From positions 62,001-126,000 of the forward strand of contig JADKAQ010000003.1 of assembly GCA_016719105.1 (NCBI GenBank): 64,000 nucleotides of DNA. Direction: 5' to 3'. Position 1 is the first letter of the stretch, and every line of letters begins with the position of its first letter. This stretch comes from Gemmatimonadota bacterium (GTDB taxonomy: Bacteria > Gemmatimonadota > Gemmatimonadetes > Gemmatimonadales > Gemmatimonadaceae). The translations under genes were made by a program, and so were the position numbers. Positions 47,045-56,560 of the stretch are shown here, one piece after another. A model generated the notes under the pieces. The model had not been told where the DNA came from, ran no database searches, and worked only from the letters and a program-made list of their open reading frames with translations.

Positions 47045-50000
47045 ACATCTGGCCTGGCAAGAGTGTCGCGCAGAGTGCGTCCGCCCCTGCATCTCCCCCC
47101 CCGTTCCCGGGGGTGGTCGAGGCAATGGATGGCAGCGCCGCAGTGGTGGAGATGGAGACTGCGGCCAGCGAGGCCGCGGGCGCGTATCCCATCACCCCGT
47201 CCACGCAAATGGGAGAGGGGTGGGCCGCGGCGGTCGCCGACGGCCGGCCTAACGTGAACGGACGCCGCCTGCTCTTCTTCGAACCCGAGGGAGAACATGC
47301 CGCCGCCGCCGTCACCGCGGGGATGAGCATGATGGGGCTGCGCGCGACGAACTTCTCCAGCGGACAGGGGATCGTGTACATGCACGAGTCGCTGTACGCG
47401 GCGGTGGGCAAGCGGCTCACGTACGTGCTGAACGTCGCGGCGCGCGCGATCACGAAGCAGGGCCTGAACGTGCATGCGGGGCACGATGACTACCACGCCA
47501 TCGACGACACCGGGTTCTTCCAGGTGTTCGCCAAGGACGTGCAGGAGTCGGCGGACCTCAACCTCATCGCGCATCGCATCGCCGAGCTCTCGCTCAACCC
47601 CGGCGTCTGCGCGCAGGACGGCTTCCTCACCAGCCACGTGATCGAATCGATCCGCCTGCCGGAGCGCGAGCTCGTCAAGCAGTACCTGGGCGATCCGTCC
47701 GACGTCATCGACTCACCAACACCGGCGCAGCGCCTCGTCTTCGGCGAGACGCGCCGCCGCATCCCCGAGATGTTCGACCTCGACTACCCGGCGATGCTGG
47801 GAGTCGTGCAGAACCAGGACAGCTACGCGCAGGGCGTGGCGGCGCAGCGGCCGTTCTACTTCGACCACATCGTCGAGCTCACCGATCGGGCGCTCGACGA
47901 GTATGCGGCGCTCACGGGCCGTCGGTACGCGCGGGCCAGCGGCTACCGCACCGACGATGCGGAGTACGTGATCGTGGGGCAGGGGTCGGTGGTCTCGAAC
48001 GCCGAGGCCGTCGCCGACTACATGCGGACAGAACGGAACGTGAAGCTCGGGGTGGTGAACGTGACGATGTTCCGCCCGTTCCCGGCCGACTACATCACCC
48101 GCCTGCTCAAGGGAAAGAAGGGGGTGGTGGTACTGGAGCGCACGGACCAGCCGCTCGCGGTCGACCTGCCGCTGCTGCGCGAGATTCGCGCGGCGATGGG
48201 GCAGGGGGTCGAGAACTCGCGCGCCGGGCGCGGGGAGGCGCTGCCGTATCCCAGGCTGGCCGCGGTGTCGCCTGACGACATGCCGTCGTTCTATTCGGGT
48301 TGCTACGGACTGGGGAGCCGCGACCTGCAGCCCGGCGACCTCATCGCCGCCGTGGAGAACATGCTCCCGCGTGGCGGCCATCGGCGCCAGTTCTACCTGG
48401 GAGTCGACTTCATCCGCAAGGGGACCAACCTCCCCAAGCTCCAGATCTGGCAGGAGCAGCTGGCGGACAGCTATCCGCAGTTGGCCACGCTTGCCCTTCC
48501 GTCGGCGGGTGACGTGAACCTGATGCCCAAGGGGGCGCTCTCGATCCGCATCCACTCGGTGGGCGGGTGGGGGGCCATCACGATGGGGAAGAACCTGTCG
48601 ATGACCGCCTTCGAGCTGTTTGGGGTGTTCATCAAGGCGAACCCCAAGTACGGCTCCGAGAAGAAGGGGCAACCGACGACGTTCTACGCCACGCTCGCGC
48701 ACGACCCCATCCGGCTCAACTGCGAGTTGCGGCACGTGGACGTCGTGCTGTCGCCCGACCCCAACGTCTTCCGCCACTCCAACCCGTTCGCCGGGCTGGC
48801 CGAAGGCGGGGTGTTCGTGCTGCAGAGCGAACTGACGCCCGAGGCGCAGTGGACGGCGCTCCCCGTGTGGGCGCGCACGGCCATCGTCGAGAAGCACATC
48901 AAGTTCTACGTCCTCGACGCGTTCAAGATCGCGGCGAGCGAGGCGTCAGACGCCGAGCTGCGCTATCGCATGCAGGGGACCGCCTTCATGGGGGCCTTCT
49001 TCAACGTGTCGCCGCTGGCCAAGTCCGAGGGGATCGACGAAGCCGCGCTGTTCAAGGGGCTGCGCGACCAGCTGACCAAGAAGTTCGGGAAGAAGGGCGA
49101 ACGTGTCGTGGAGGACAACGTTCGGGTCATCCGACGCGGCTTCGACGAGGTCAGGGAAGTCACGCCGTTCGCGGTGGCGATGGACGAGGCCTTCGTGGGC
49201 GAAGTGCCCGAGATCCCCGACGTGATGAACACGCCGAACGCCGAGCAGGGGGTGGGGAACCCCGGGCGCTTCTGGGAACAGGTGTGCGGGCTCTGCAAGC
49301 TGTCGCAGGACGGCATTGCCGATCCGTTCGCCGCCATCAGTGCCATCCCGGCCGCCACTGGCGCCGTGCGCGACATGTCGGGGGTGCGACTCGAGGTCCC
49401 GGACTTCATCGCCAGCAAGTGCACCGGCTGCGGGCAGTGCTGGACGCAGTGCCCCGATTCGGCAATTCCCGGTTTGGTGAACAGCGTCGAGGAGATCATC
49501 GGCGCAGGGATCGACACGGCGACGAACGGGGTGCCGCTGGATCGCGTGCGCCAGATCGCCAAGCCGCTGGCCAAGGAGGCGCGGCGCCAAATGGACGCCC
49601 TGCCGACGCTCGCCTTCTCCGATGCGCTGGCTGCCGCCCTCCCGATCGTTGCCGGCAAGATGGGCTTCGAGGGCGAGAAGCGCGCGGCGCTCGACGCCGA
49701 GTTCAAGAAGGTCCACGCGGCGATCGCCGAGTTCCCGTTCACGCGGACCAAGCCGTTCTACGACGTATTGGAAGGGAAGGCCAAGGGGACGGGAGGGCTC
49801 CTCTCGATCACGATCAATCCCGAGGCGTGCAAGGGGTGCAACCTGTGCGTCGAGGTCTGCCCCGACCACGCCCTCGTCACGGTCAAGCAGGATGCGCCGA
49901 CGCTCTCGCGTCTGCGCAAGAACTGGCACTTCTGGAAGCACCTGCCGGATACCGACGACCACTTCATCAACGTCTCCAACATCAACGAAGGGATCGGCGT

Positions 50001-52152
50001 CCTCTCGTCGCTCCTGCTCAAGAAGGAGACCTATCGCTCGATGGTCGGGGGCGACGGCGCATGCATGGGATGCGGCGAGAAGACCGCCGTGCACCTGATC
50101 GTCTCGACGATCCAGGCGCTGATGGGGCCGCGTGTGGACAAGTACGTCGCTCGGCTCAACACGCTGGTCGCCGGCCTGGAGGAGAAGTCGCGCGCCCTGC
50201 TGCTCGAGGGGGCCGACATGGAAGCGATGACCGCTGCCGTCAGCGGCAACAACGTCGCCGTCCCCGTCGATCCGTCCAAGAAGGAGCGCCTCGCGCTCCT
50301 GGCCCGCGAGATCCACGCCCTGAAGGACCTGAGCTGGCGCTACACCGAGGGACCCGCGGGCAAGGGACGCGCGCGCCTCGGCATGGCCAACTCCACCGGC
50401 TGCTCGTCGGTGTGGGCCAGCACCTATCCGTACAATCCGTATCCGTTCCCCTGGGTCAACCACCTCTTCCAGGACGCCCCGTCCATCGCCATCGGCGTGT
50501 TCGAAGGGCACATGCGCAAGATGGCCGACGGCTTCGTCCACGTGCGACGCGCCGAGCGGCTGCTCGACGACTCGTACGATGCGGCGACGCTCGAGCCCGA
50601 ACTCGCGATCTTCGACTGGAAGCTCTTCGACGACGAGGAGTTCGCCATGTGCCCGCCGATCATCGCCATGGGCGGTGACGGGGCCATGCTCGACATCGGC
50701 TTCCAGAACCTCTCGCGCCTCATGGCGTCGGGGAAGCCGATTCGCGTGGTGGTGCTCGATACGCAGGTGTACTCCAACACCGGCGGGCAGTCGTGCACGA
50801 GCGGGTTCACCGGCCAGGTGGCCGACATGGCGGCGTTTGGTCCCGCGCAGCACGGCAAGACGGAGATGCGCAAGGAACTCGCGCTCATCGCCATCGCGCA
50901 TCGCGGCACCTTCGTCCACCAGTCCTCACCCGCCTCGGCGTCGCACCTCATCGCCGGGGTGATCAAGGGGCTGCAGAAGCGGCGTCCAGCCGTCTTCAAC
51001 ATCTATACGCCGTGCCCGGTGGAGCACGGGCTGGCCGACGACTGGTCGCAGCATTCCGCGCGGCTCGCGCTCGAGGCACGTGCCTTCCCGTTCCTCACCT
51101 TCGATCCCGATGCCGGATCGTCGGTGGCGGATTGCCTGAGCCTCGACGGCAACCCGTCGGTAGAGACGGCGTGGCCCGAGTACGAGCTGCGCTACACCGA
51201 TGAAGCGGGGAAGGAGCAGGAGATGACGCTCCCCCTGACGATCGCCGACTGGGCCGCGACCGAGGGGCGCTTCAAGAAGCACTTCAAGGAGATCAAGCAG
51301 GTCACCGACGACCTGGTCCTATTCCATGAGTACCTGGCGCTCGACGCCGACGGGCGCGAGGGCAAGGTGCCATACATCTATACTGGCGGCGGCGACCACA
51401 AGCTGCATCGTCTCAAGGTCTCCTCGGAGATGGTGCAACTGGCCGAGGAGCGGTTGCAGTTCTGGGCCGAGCTCAAGGAGATGGCGGGGATCGAGCAGCC
51501 GGCATCGGTGCGCGAAGCGCTGGCGGCCTCGCTTGAGGAGGAGTTCACCGCCAAGGCGGCGATGTTGACGCGCGAGTACGAACAGCGCATCACCGACCTC
51601 AAGGCGACCTATCCCGCCCTGGTGGCGCGCAAGCTGGCCGAGGGGTTGCTGCGCAGCGCTGGCGGACAGCACCTGGCGCAGGAGTTGATGGCCAGCATGT
51701 CGACGCTTGCGTTGCCGCCGCTGGTGCTCCCGGCGAGCGCGGGGAATGGCGCGACAGCCTCCCCGGCCGCGGCGGCCAGCGTGCCGGCGCCGGCCGCACC
51801 GCCAGCCGCAACCTCAGCACCTGCCGTTGCCGCGGCACCGGCTGTTGCCGCGGCGCCCGCCACACCGGCTCCCGCAAGTGCCGCCCCGGCCGATGACGAC
51901 ATGGCCATCGAGCCCTACGTGGAATCGGCGCGCTGCACGTCGTGCAACGAGTGCACGAACCTCAACAAGAAGCTCTTCGCCTACAACGCCGACAAGCAGG
52001 CGTTCATCAAGGACCCCAAGGGCGGGACGTACGCCCAGCTCGTGCAGGCGGCGGAAAAGTGCCCCGTCGGCGCCATTCATCCGGGCACTCCGCTCAATCC
52101 GAAGGAGAAGGATCTCCCGAAGTGGATCGAGCGCGCCAAGCCGTTCAACTGA
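47041..52152 (+). CDS. nifJ: Giant pyruvate:ferredoxin oxidoreductase with C-terminal ferredoxin-like domain
   Basis: 1703 residues, about 500 longer than usual (about 1170-1200). Domain order: pyrimidine-binding GAYPITPSTQMGEGW (about 47-61); a gamma-type domain in the middle (SVGGWGAITMGKNL); a two-cluster ferredoxin domain (CTGCGQCWTQCPD near 793; CKGCNLCVEVCPDH near 930); the TPP domain with GDGACMGCGEKTA (about 1001), STGCSS and GGDGAMLDIG (about 1210). The substrate loop reads NTGGQSCTSGFTGQV instead of the usual TGGQSSKST, so the enzyme is divergent and the substrate may not be pyruvate. Extra parts: a helical region (about 1380-1560), an Ala/Pro linker (about 1568-1620) and a final domain with CTSCNECTNLNKK and CPVGAIH. 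Sits between rnfB and rnfC. Confidence 0.9.
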   Translation: MNIWPGKSVAQSASAPASPPPFPGVVEAMDGSAAVVEMETAASEAAGAYPITPSTQMGEGWAAAVADGRPNVNGRRLLFFEPEGEHAAAAVTAGMSMMGLRATNFSSGQGIVYMHESLYAAVGKRLTYVLNVAARAITKQGLNVHAGHDDYHAIDDTGFFQVFAKDVQESADLNLIAHRIAELSLNPGVCAQDGFLTSHVIESIRLPERELVKQYLGDPSDVIDSPTPAQRLVFGETRRRIPEMFDLDYPAMLGVVQNQDSYAQGVAAQRPFYFDHIVELTDRALDEYAALTGRRYARASGYRTDDAEYVIVGQGSVVSNAEAVADYMRTERNVKLGVVNVTMFRPFPADYITRLLKGKKGVVVLERTDQPLAVDLPLLREIRAAMGQGVENSRAGRGEALPYPRLAAVSPDDMPSFYSGCYGLGSRDLQPGDLIAAVENMLPRGGHRRQFYLGVDFIRKGTNLPKLQIWQEQLADSYPQLATLALPSAGDVNLMPKGALSIRIHSVGGWGAITMGKNLSMTAFELFGVFIKANPKYGSEKKGQPTTFYATLAHDPIRLNCELRHVDVVLSPDPNVFRHSNPFAGLAEGGVFVLQSELTPEAQWTALPVWARTAIVEKHIKFYVLDAFKIAASEASDAELRYRMQGTAFMGAFFNVSPLAKSEGIDEAALFKGLRDQLTKKFGKKGERVVEDNVRVIRRGFDEVREVTPFAVAMDEAFVGEVPEIPDVMNTPNAEQGVGNPGRFWEQVCGLCKLSQDGIADPFAAISAIPAATGAVRDMSGVRLEVPDFIASKCTGCGQCWTQCPDSAIPGLVNSVEEIIGAGIDTATNGVPLDRVRQIAKPLAKEARRQMDALPTLAFSDALAAALPIVAGKMGFEGEKRAALDAEFKKVHAAIAEFPFTRTKPFYDVLEGKAKGTGGLLSITINPEACKGCNLCVEVCPDHALVTVKQDAPTLSRLRKNWHFWKHLPDTDDHFINVSNINEGIGVLSSLLLKKETYRSMVGGDGACMGCGEKTAVHLIVSTIQALMGPRVDKYVARLNTLVAGLEEKSRALLLEGADMEAMTAAVSGNNVAVPVDPSKKERLALLAREIHALKDLSWRYTEGPAGKGRARLGMANSTGCSSVWASTYPYNPYPFPWVNHLFQDAPSIAIGVFEGHMRKMADGFVHVRRAERLLDDSYDAATLEPELAIFDWKLFDDEEFAMCPPIIAMGGDGAMLDIGFQNLSRLMASGKPIRVVVLDTQVYSNTGGQSCTSGFTGQVADMAAFGPAQHGKTEMRKELALIAIAHRGTFVHQSSPASASHLIAGVIKGLQKRRPAVFNIYTPCPVEHGLADDWSQHSARLALEARAFPFLTFDPDAGSSVADCLSLDGNPSVETAWPEYELRYTDEAGKEQEMTLPLTIADWAATEGRFKKHFKEIKQVTDDLVLFHEYLALDADGREGKVPYIYTGGGDHKLHRLKVSSEMVQLAEERLQFWAELKEMAGIEQPASVREALAASLEEEFTAKAAMLTREYEQRITDLKATYPALVARKLAEGLLRSAGGQHLAQELMASMSTLALPPLVLPASAGNGATASPAAAASVPAPAAPPAATSAPAVAAAPAVAAAPATPAPASAAPADDDMAIEPYVESARCTSCNECTNLNKKLFAYNADKQAFIKDPKGGTYAQLVQAAEKCPVGAIHPGTPLNPKEKDLPKWIERAKPFN

Positions 52153-52160
52153 GGCGCGGC

Positions 52161-53489
52161 ATGCTCACGCGAGGTGGGTTTCGGCACGGGGTGCACCCGG
52201 AGGAGCGCAAGGAACTGACCCATGCGCTCCCCATCCGGCGCATGCCCTTTCCGGACGAAGTGGTACTCCCGTTGCGACAGCACGCCGGCAAGCCGGCGAA
52301 AGTGCGCGTCAAGGTGGGCGATCACGTCGAGCGCGGCGACAAGGTGGCCGATGCCGATGGCTTCGTCTCCGTTCCCATCCACGCGTCCGCGGCGGGACGC
52401 GTGGTCGACATCGACTGGGCGCCGCACATCGATGGCACGATGGCGATGGCGGTGCGCATCAAGCTCGATCCGCATGCGATGCACGTACCGCGGCCCCGGC
52501 TGGTCCCGCGCTGGGAAGGGCTGACGCCGGAGCAAGTGATCCAGGCGGTGCAGGATGCCGGGGTCGTGGGGATGGGGGGGGCTGCCTTCCCCACGCACGT
52601 GAAGCTCGCCCCGCCCAAGGACGTGACGATCCACACGCTGATCATCAACGGCGCGGAGTGCGAGCCGTACCTCACGTCTGATCACCGCACGATGGTCGAG
52701 TATCCGGCCCGCGTCCTCTTTGGCGTGCGGGTAATCATGCACACGTTAGGCGTGCAGAAGGCGGTGATCGGGGTGGAGCGCAACAAGCCCGACGCCATCG
52801 CCGCCCTCACCGCGGCCCTCCCCAAGGACCTCGACCTCACGGTATTGCCCCTGACGGTGAAGTATCCGCAGGGCGCCGAGAAGATGCTGATCCACGCCGT
52901 GACCGGGCAGGAGGTCCCGTCGGGCAAGCTGCCGGCCTCGGTAGGCGTGGTGGTGCAGAACGTCGGCTCGGCCGCGGCCATCGCCGAAGTGTTCGAGACG
53001 GGGCTGCCGCTCATCGAGCGCATCGTGACGGTGAGCGGGGAAGGGATCCGGAAGCCGGCCAACCTCATCGTACCCGTGGGAACGCGCCTCATCGACCTGC
53101 TGGACTATTGCGGCGGGCTCACCGACGATGCCGCCGAGGTGATCGTCGGCGGGCCGATGATGGGACTCGCGCAGGGCAACCTCGAGGCGCCGGTCACCAA
53201 GGGGACGACCGGCGTGGTGGTGCTCACCCGCGAGCAGACGCGGCAGCCCGAGGTGTATCCCTGCATCGGCTGCGGGCGCTGCCTCGAGGCGTGCCCGGTC
53301 TTCCTCAACCCGTCGGAACTTGGGCAACTCGCCCAGCTCCAGCGCTACGATGAGATGGAACCGATGCACCTGGCGGATTGCATGATCTGCGGCTCCTGTT
53401 CGTACGTGTGCCCCTCCAACATCCCGCTCGCGCAGCTCTTCTCGTTCAGCAAGCTGGCGCTGCGGCGGCGCAAGGCGGCGGCCTCATGA
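52161..53489 (+). CDS. rnfC: Rnf complex subunit C
   Basis: 442 residues. The NADH/FMN fold is recognised by GVVGMGGAAFPTHVKL, the NGAECEPYLTSDHR block and GGPMMG, followed by two Fe-S clusters, CIGCGRCLEACPVF and CMICGSCSYVCPSN. RnfC is the peripheral NAD-reactive subunit. It begins 9 nt after the PFOR stop and ends in ATGA overlapping the rnfD start, so the operon continues unbroken. Confidence 0.95.
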   Translation: MLTRGGFRHGVHPEERKELTHALPIRRMPFPDEVVLPLRQHAGKPAKVRVKVGDHVERGDKVADADGFVSVPIHASAAGRVVDIDWAPHIDGTMAMAVRIKLDPHAMHVPRPRLVPRWEGLTPEQVIQAVQDAGVVGMGGAAFPTHVKLAPPKDVTIHTLIINGAECEPYLTSDHRTMVEYPARVLFGVRVIMHTLGVQKAVIGVERNKPDAIAALTAALPKDLDLTVLPLTVKYPQGAEKMLIHAVTGQEVPSGKLPASVGVVVQNVGSAAAIAEVFETGLPLIERIVTVSGEGIRKPANLIVPVGTRLIDLLDYCGGLTDDAAEVIVGGPMMGLAQGNLEAPVTKGTTGVVVLTREQTRQPEVYPCIGCGRCLEACPVFLNPSELGQLAQLQRYDEMEPMHLADCMICGSCSYVCPSNIPLAQLFSFSKLALRRRKAAAS

Positions 53490-54492
53490 CGCGCGATCGC
53501 CTGGTTATCACCGCGTCACCGCACCTCAAGGGAAGGACAGCACCCCCCGCATCATGTGGAACGTGGTGGGGAGCCTGGTCCCGGTCGTCCTCGCCGCCGC
53601 CTGGTACTTCGGCGTCAGCGCGCTCCTCGTGATCGCGGCCGCTGTCGCCGGCTGTGTGGCGGCAGAGCGCGCCTTCGGCAAGGCCTCGACCCTGCGTGAT
53701 GGATCGGCGGCCATCACCGGACTCCTGCTCGGCCTCTGCCTTCCCGCCGGCATGCCGATGTGGATGGCGGCCCTTGGAGGGTTTGTCGGGATCGCCCTGG
53801 GGAAGAGCATCTTTGGCGGGTTGGGGCAGAATGTCTTCAACCCGGCGCTCATCGGTCGCGCCTTCCTGCAGGCGGCGTTCCCGGTCCCCATCACCACGTG
53901 GCCGGCGGTGGGTGGCAGCTTCTGGACGCTGCGCGGCGATACCTTCGCCCTCCCGTTCATGCGGGCCAATGCGCCCGACGCGCTGACCGCGGCGACCCCG
54001 CTGGGCCTCTGGAAGTTCGAGGGGAAGGGGACCGCCTTCATCGACTTGCTCATCGGCAACACCGGGGGCTCGTTAGGGGAGACGGCGGCGATCGTCATCG
54101 CCCTCGGGGGCGCCTATCTCGCCTGGCGCGGCTACCTCAACTGGCGCGTGCCGGCGGCGATCCTGGTGAGCGTCGCGCTCTTCGCGACCGTCCTGCACGG
54201 CGTGAACCCGCGCTATCCGACCGCGATCTTCATGCTGTTCAGCGGTGGGCTCATGCTCGGTGCCGTGTACATGGCGACCGACATGGTGACGTCGCCCGTG
54301 ACCAACCAGGGGCGCTGGATCTTCGGGGCCGGCATCGGGGTCCTCGTTGTCGTCATTCGCGTGTGGGGCGGACTGCCTGAGGGCGTGATGTACGCGATCC
54401 TCCTGATGAACGCGTTCGTCCCCTTCATCAACAAGGCGACGCAGCCACGGGTCTTTGGAACCAAGCCGCGACTCGCGGGAGGCGCCACATGA
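53486..54492 (+). CDS. rnfD: Rnf complex subunit D, frameshifted near its start
   Basis: The natural start is ATG 53486 (MTRDRLVITASPHLKG), coupled to rnfC, as expected for RnfD N-termini. The frame is lost at about 53530: the sequence GGAAGGACAGC needs one more G (AGG GAC AGC ACC) to read through into RIMWNVVGSLVPVVLAAAW, the rest of the protein in frame to 54492. The corrected protein is 335 residues. Eight or nine membrane segments follow, and DALTAATPLG matches the SGAT-type site at which ApbE attaches FMN. The uncorrected frame starting at ATG 53554 would lack the conserved N-terminus. Probably a sequencing error. Confidence 0.88.
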
Positions 54493-55150
54493 CGCACTCG
54501 CATGGTGCCGCGCCCACGACCGAGCTGCCGATGCCGGGACGCCTTCGTGGCGACTCCTGGCAACGTTAGGCGGTTCGGGAGCGCTCGCGGGGCTGCTGCT
54601 CGTGCTGGCGTGGCAGTGGACGACTCCCTCCATCACCGCCCACCGGGCGCAGGTGGAGCAGGCCGCCGTCGCCGAGGTGCTCAAGGTGCCCGCGCGCATG
54701 GACACGCTCTACGTCGTCGATGGCAAGCTCACGCGAACGCCGGTGGGGGACCCGGCCAAGCTTGAGCGCCTGGTGGAAGGATTCGATGCACAGGGGAAGC
54801 GCTCGGGCGTCGCGGGCCGCGCCGGGGAGCCCGGCTTTGCCGATGTGGTCTCCGTGATGATCGGCTTCGATCCGGCCGACGGCTCGCTGTTGGGCATGAA
54901 GATCCTCGGGCAGAAGGAGACGCCGGGGCTTGGCGACAAGATCGAGAAGGACTCGGCCTTCGTTGGGCAGTTCACCGGCGCCAAGGCCCCGCTCACCGGG
55001 GTCAAGGCACGGAGCGGCGACAACAAGTCGCAGGTCGTGACCATTACCGGGGCGACGATCTCGTCGCGCACGGTGATCCGCATCATCAACAACGCCGTCG
55101 CGCGCTGGCAGCCGATGCTTGCCGCGTACGACCGGGAGGCCAAACCGTGA
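54489..55150 (+). CDS. rnfG: Rnf complex subunit G, frameshifted near its start
   Basis: ATG 54489 overlaps the rnfD stop. The frame from it (MTHSHGAAPTTELPMPG) runs into a TAG after 26 codons, but the conserved protein continues in another frame from TPSWRLLATLGGSGALAG. One extra G in the GGG at about 54536-54538 joins them and gives 220 residues. An N-terminal membrane helix precedes a periplasmic FMN domain; the flavin attachment site is the Thr in TITGATISS. RnfG carries covalent FMN, placed by ApbE, which is encoded downstream. Same error type as in rnfD. Confidence 0.87.
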
Positions 55151-55830
55151 GCGCCGTCAGCGTGGACGTTCGGGACGAGCAGGCGCCACCGGCGCCCGCA
55201 GCGCCGGCCGAGCCGCCGCCCATGGAAGACCTCGTGCGCGGCATCTGGGAGGAGAATCCGGTCCTGGTGCAGATGCTGGGGCTCTGTCCCACGCTGGCAG
55301 TGACCAACTCGGTGGCCAACTCGCTGGCGATGGGCGTGGCGACACTGGCCGTGCTGGTGGCGTCGTCGTTCCTGGTGGCGTCGCTCAAGCGGTTCATCCC
55401 GAACGAGGTGCGCATCGCGTCATACGTCCTCATCATCGCCACGTTCGTGACGCTGGCCGACATGACGCTCGAGGCGACGGTGCCTAACGTGCACAAGGCG
55501 CTGGGGGCGTTCATTGCACTGATCGTGGTCAACTGCATCATCCTCGGGCGTGCCGAGGCGTTTGCGGCGAAGACCGGACCGCTGCGTGCGGTGCTGGACG
55601 CCATCGGGATGGGGATCGGGTTCGCGATCGTCCTCCTCGCGATGGGATCCGTCCGTGAGTTGCTCGGGAGCGGGACCCTCCTCGGCTTTCGCGTGCTGGG
55701 CGCCGGCTTCGAGCCGTGGGTCATCATGGTCCTTCCACCCGGCGGGTTCCTCACGCTCGGGATCTTCATGCTGGCGATTGCCTGGCAGAAGGAGCGTCGT
55801 GAGCGCCGCGCGGTCGCGGGGAGGGCCTGA
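55147..55830 (+). CDS. rnfE: Rnf complex subunit E
   Basis: 227 residues from GTG 55147, overlapping the rnfG stop by 4 nt. An acidic, Ala/Pro-rich leader of about 25 residues precedes the conserved part IWEENPVLVQMLGLCPTLAVT, with the Cys-containing motif and six membrane helices. RnfE and RnfA form the paired membrane core that carries an intramembrane iron-sulfur centre. The leader is longer than in the E. coli protein. The stop overlaps the rnfA ATG (TGATG). Confidence 0.93.
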   Translation: MSAVSVDVRDEQAPPAPAAPAEPPPMEDLVRGIWEENPVLVQMLGLCPTLAVTNSVANSLAMGVATLAVLVASSFLVASLKRFIPNEVRIASYVLIIATFVTLADMTLEATVPNVHKALGAFIALIVVNCIILGRAEAFAAKTGPLRAVLDAIGMGIGFAIVLLAMGSVRELLGSGTLLGFRVLGAGFEPWVIMVLPPGGFLTLGIFMLAIAWQKERRERRAVAGRA

Positions 55831-56411
55831 TGGCTGGCGATCTGGCGTGGATCCTCATCTCGGCGATGTTGGTGAACAACTTCACCCTCACGCTCTTCCT
55901 CGGGCTGTGCTCGTTCTTCGGCGTCACCAGCCAGATCGGGACGGCGTTGCGGCTGGGGCTGGCCAATCTCTTCGTCCTCGTGCTCACGGCGATCTCGGCG
56001 TGGTTCCTCAACCGCTTCATCCTCGACGCGGCGCCGTTCCTGCGCATCATCTCCTTCATCATCGTCATAGCCTCGACGGTGCAGGTGGTGGAGATGGCGA
56101 TCAAGAAGGCGAGCCCCGTGCTGTTCCGCGCGCTGGGGATCTACCTCCCGCTGATCACGACGAACTGCGCCATCCTGGCGCTGGCCATCTTCCAGACCAA
56201 CCGGGGGTACGGCTTCTGGCAAGGACTCGCCTTCGCGGTCGGCGCCGGGCTGGGACTCACGCTCGCGCTGACGCTCATGGCCTCCATCCGGGTGCGCGTC
56301 GATCGCTCCAGCGTTCCATCGGTGGCCCGCGGGTTGGGCATCGTCCTCATCATCGCCAGCAGCCTCTCGCTCGCCTTCATGGGCTTCGCGGGACTGGGGA
56401 GTTCCTCATGA
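55830..56411 (+). CDS. rnfA: Rnf complex subunit A
   Basis: 193 residues, the normal length. Six membrane segments; the conserved motifs are NNFTLTLFLGLCSFFGV near the start and LPLITTNCAILALAIF, with the two Cys thought to bind the intramembrane cluster with RnfE. It starts at the overlapping TGATG with rnfE and overlaps the following small gene by 4 nt. Confidence 0.94.
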   Translation: MAGDLAWILISAMLVNNFTLTLFLGLCSFFGVTSQIGTALRLGLANLFVLVLTAISAWFLNRFILDAAPFLRIISFIIVIASTVQVVEMAIKKASPVLFRALGIYLPLITTNCAILALAIFQTNRGYGFWQGLAFAVGAGLGLTLALTLMASIRVRVDRSSVPSVARGLGIVLIIASSLSLAFMGFAGLGSSS

Positions 56412-56560
56412 GCGTGTTCGTGAGCATGGGCGCCGTCGCGGTGCTCTTCATCATCTTCGGACTGTTTGTCGCCAAGCGGGAATGCGACCACGGCGGCGGC
56501 TGCGCCGGATGTGGCGCCGCCTGCCATCGTCGTCCCGCGTCGCGGGAGGAGATCGTATGA
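56408..56560 (+). CDS. Small Cys-rich membrane protein, NqrM-like
   Basis: 50 residues. One N-terminal membrane helix (VFVSMGAVAVLFIIFGLFVA), then a soluble C-terminus with four cysteines spaced CDHGGGCAGCGAAC (C-x5-C-x2-C-x3-C). It sits between rnfA and apbE with 4-nt overlaps on both sides. In Na+-NQR operons a protein of the same type, NqrM, lies beside apbE and is needed for maturation of the complex, probably by iron delivery to the NqrD/E site. The same role for Rnf is a reasonable but unproven inference; sequence identity to NqrM is not evident beyond layout and Cys content. Confidence 0.72.
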   Translation: MSVFVSMGAVAVLFIIFGLFVAKRECDHGGGCAGCGAACHRRPASREEIV

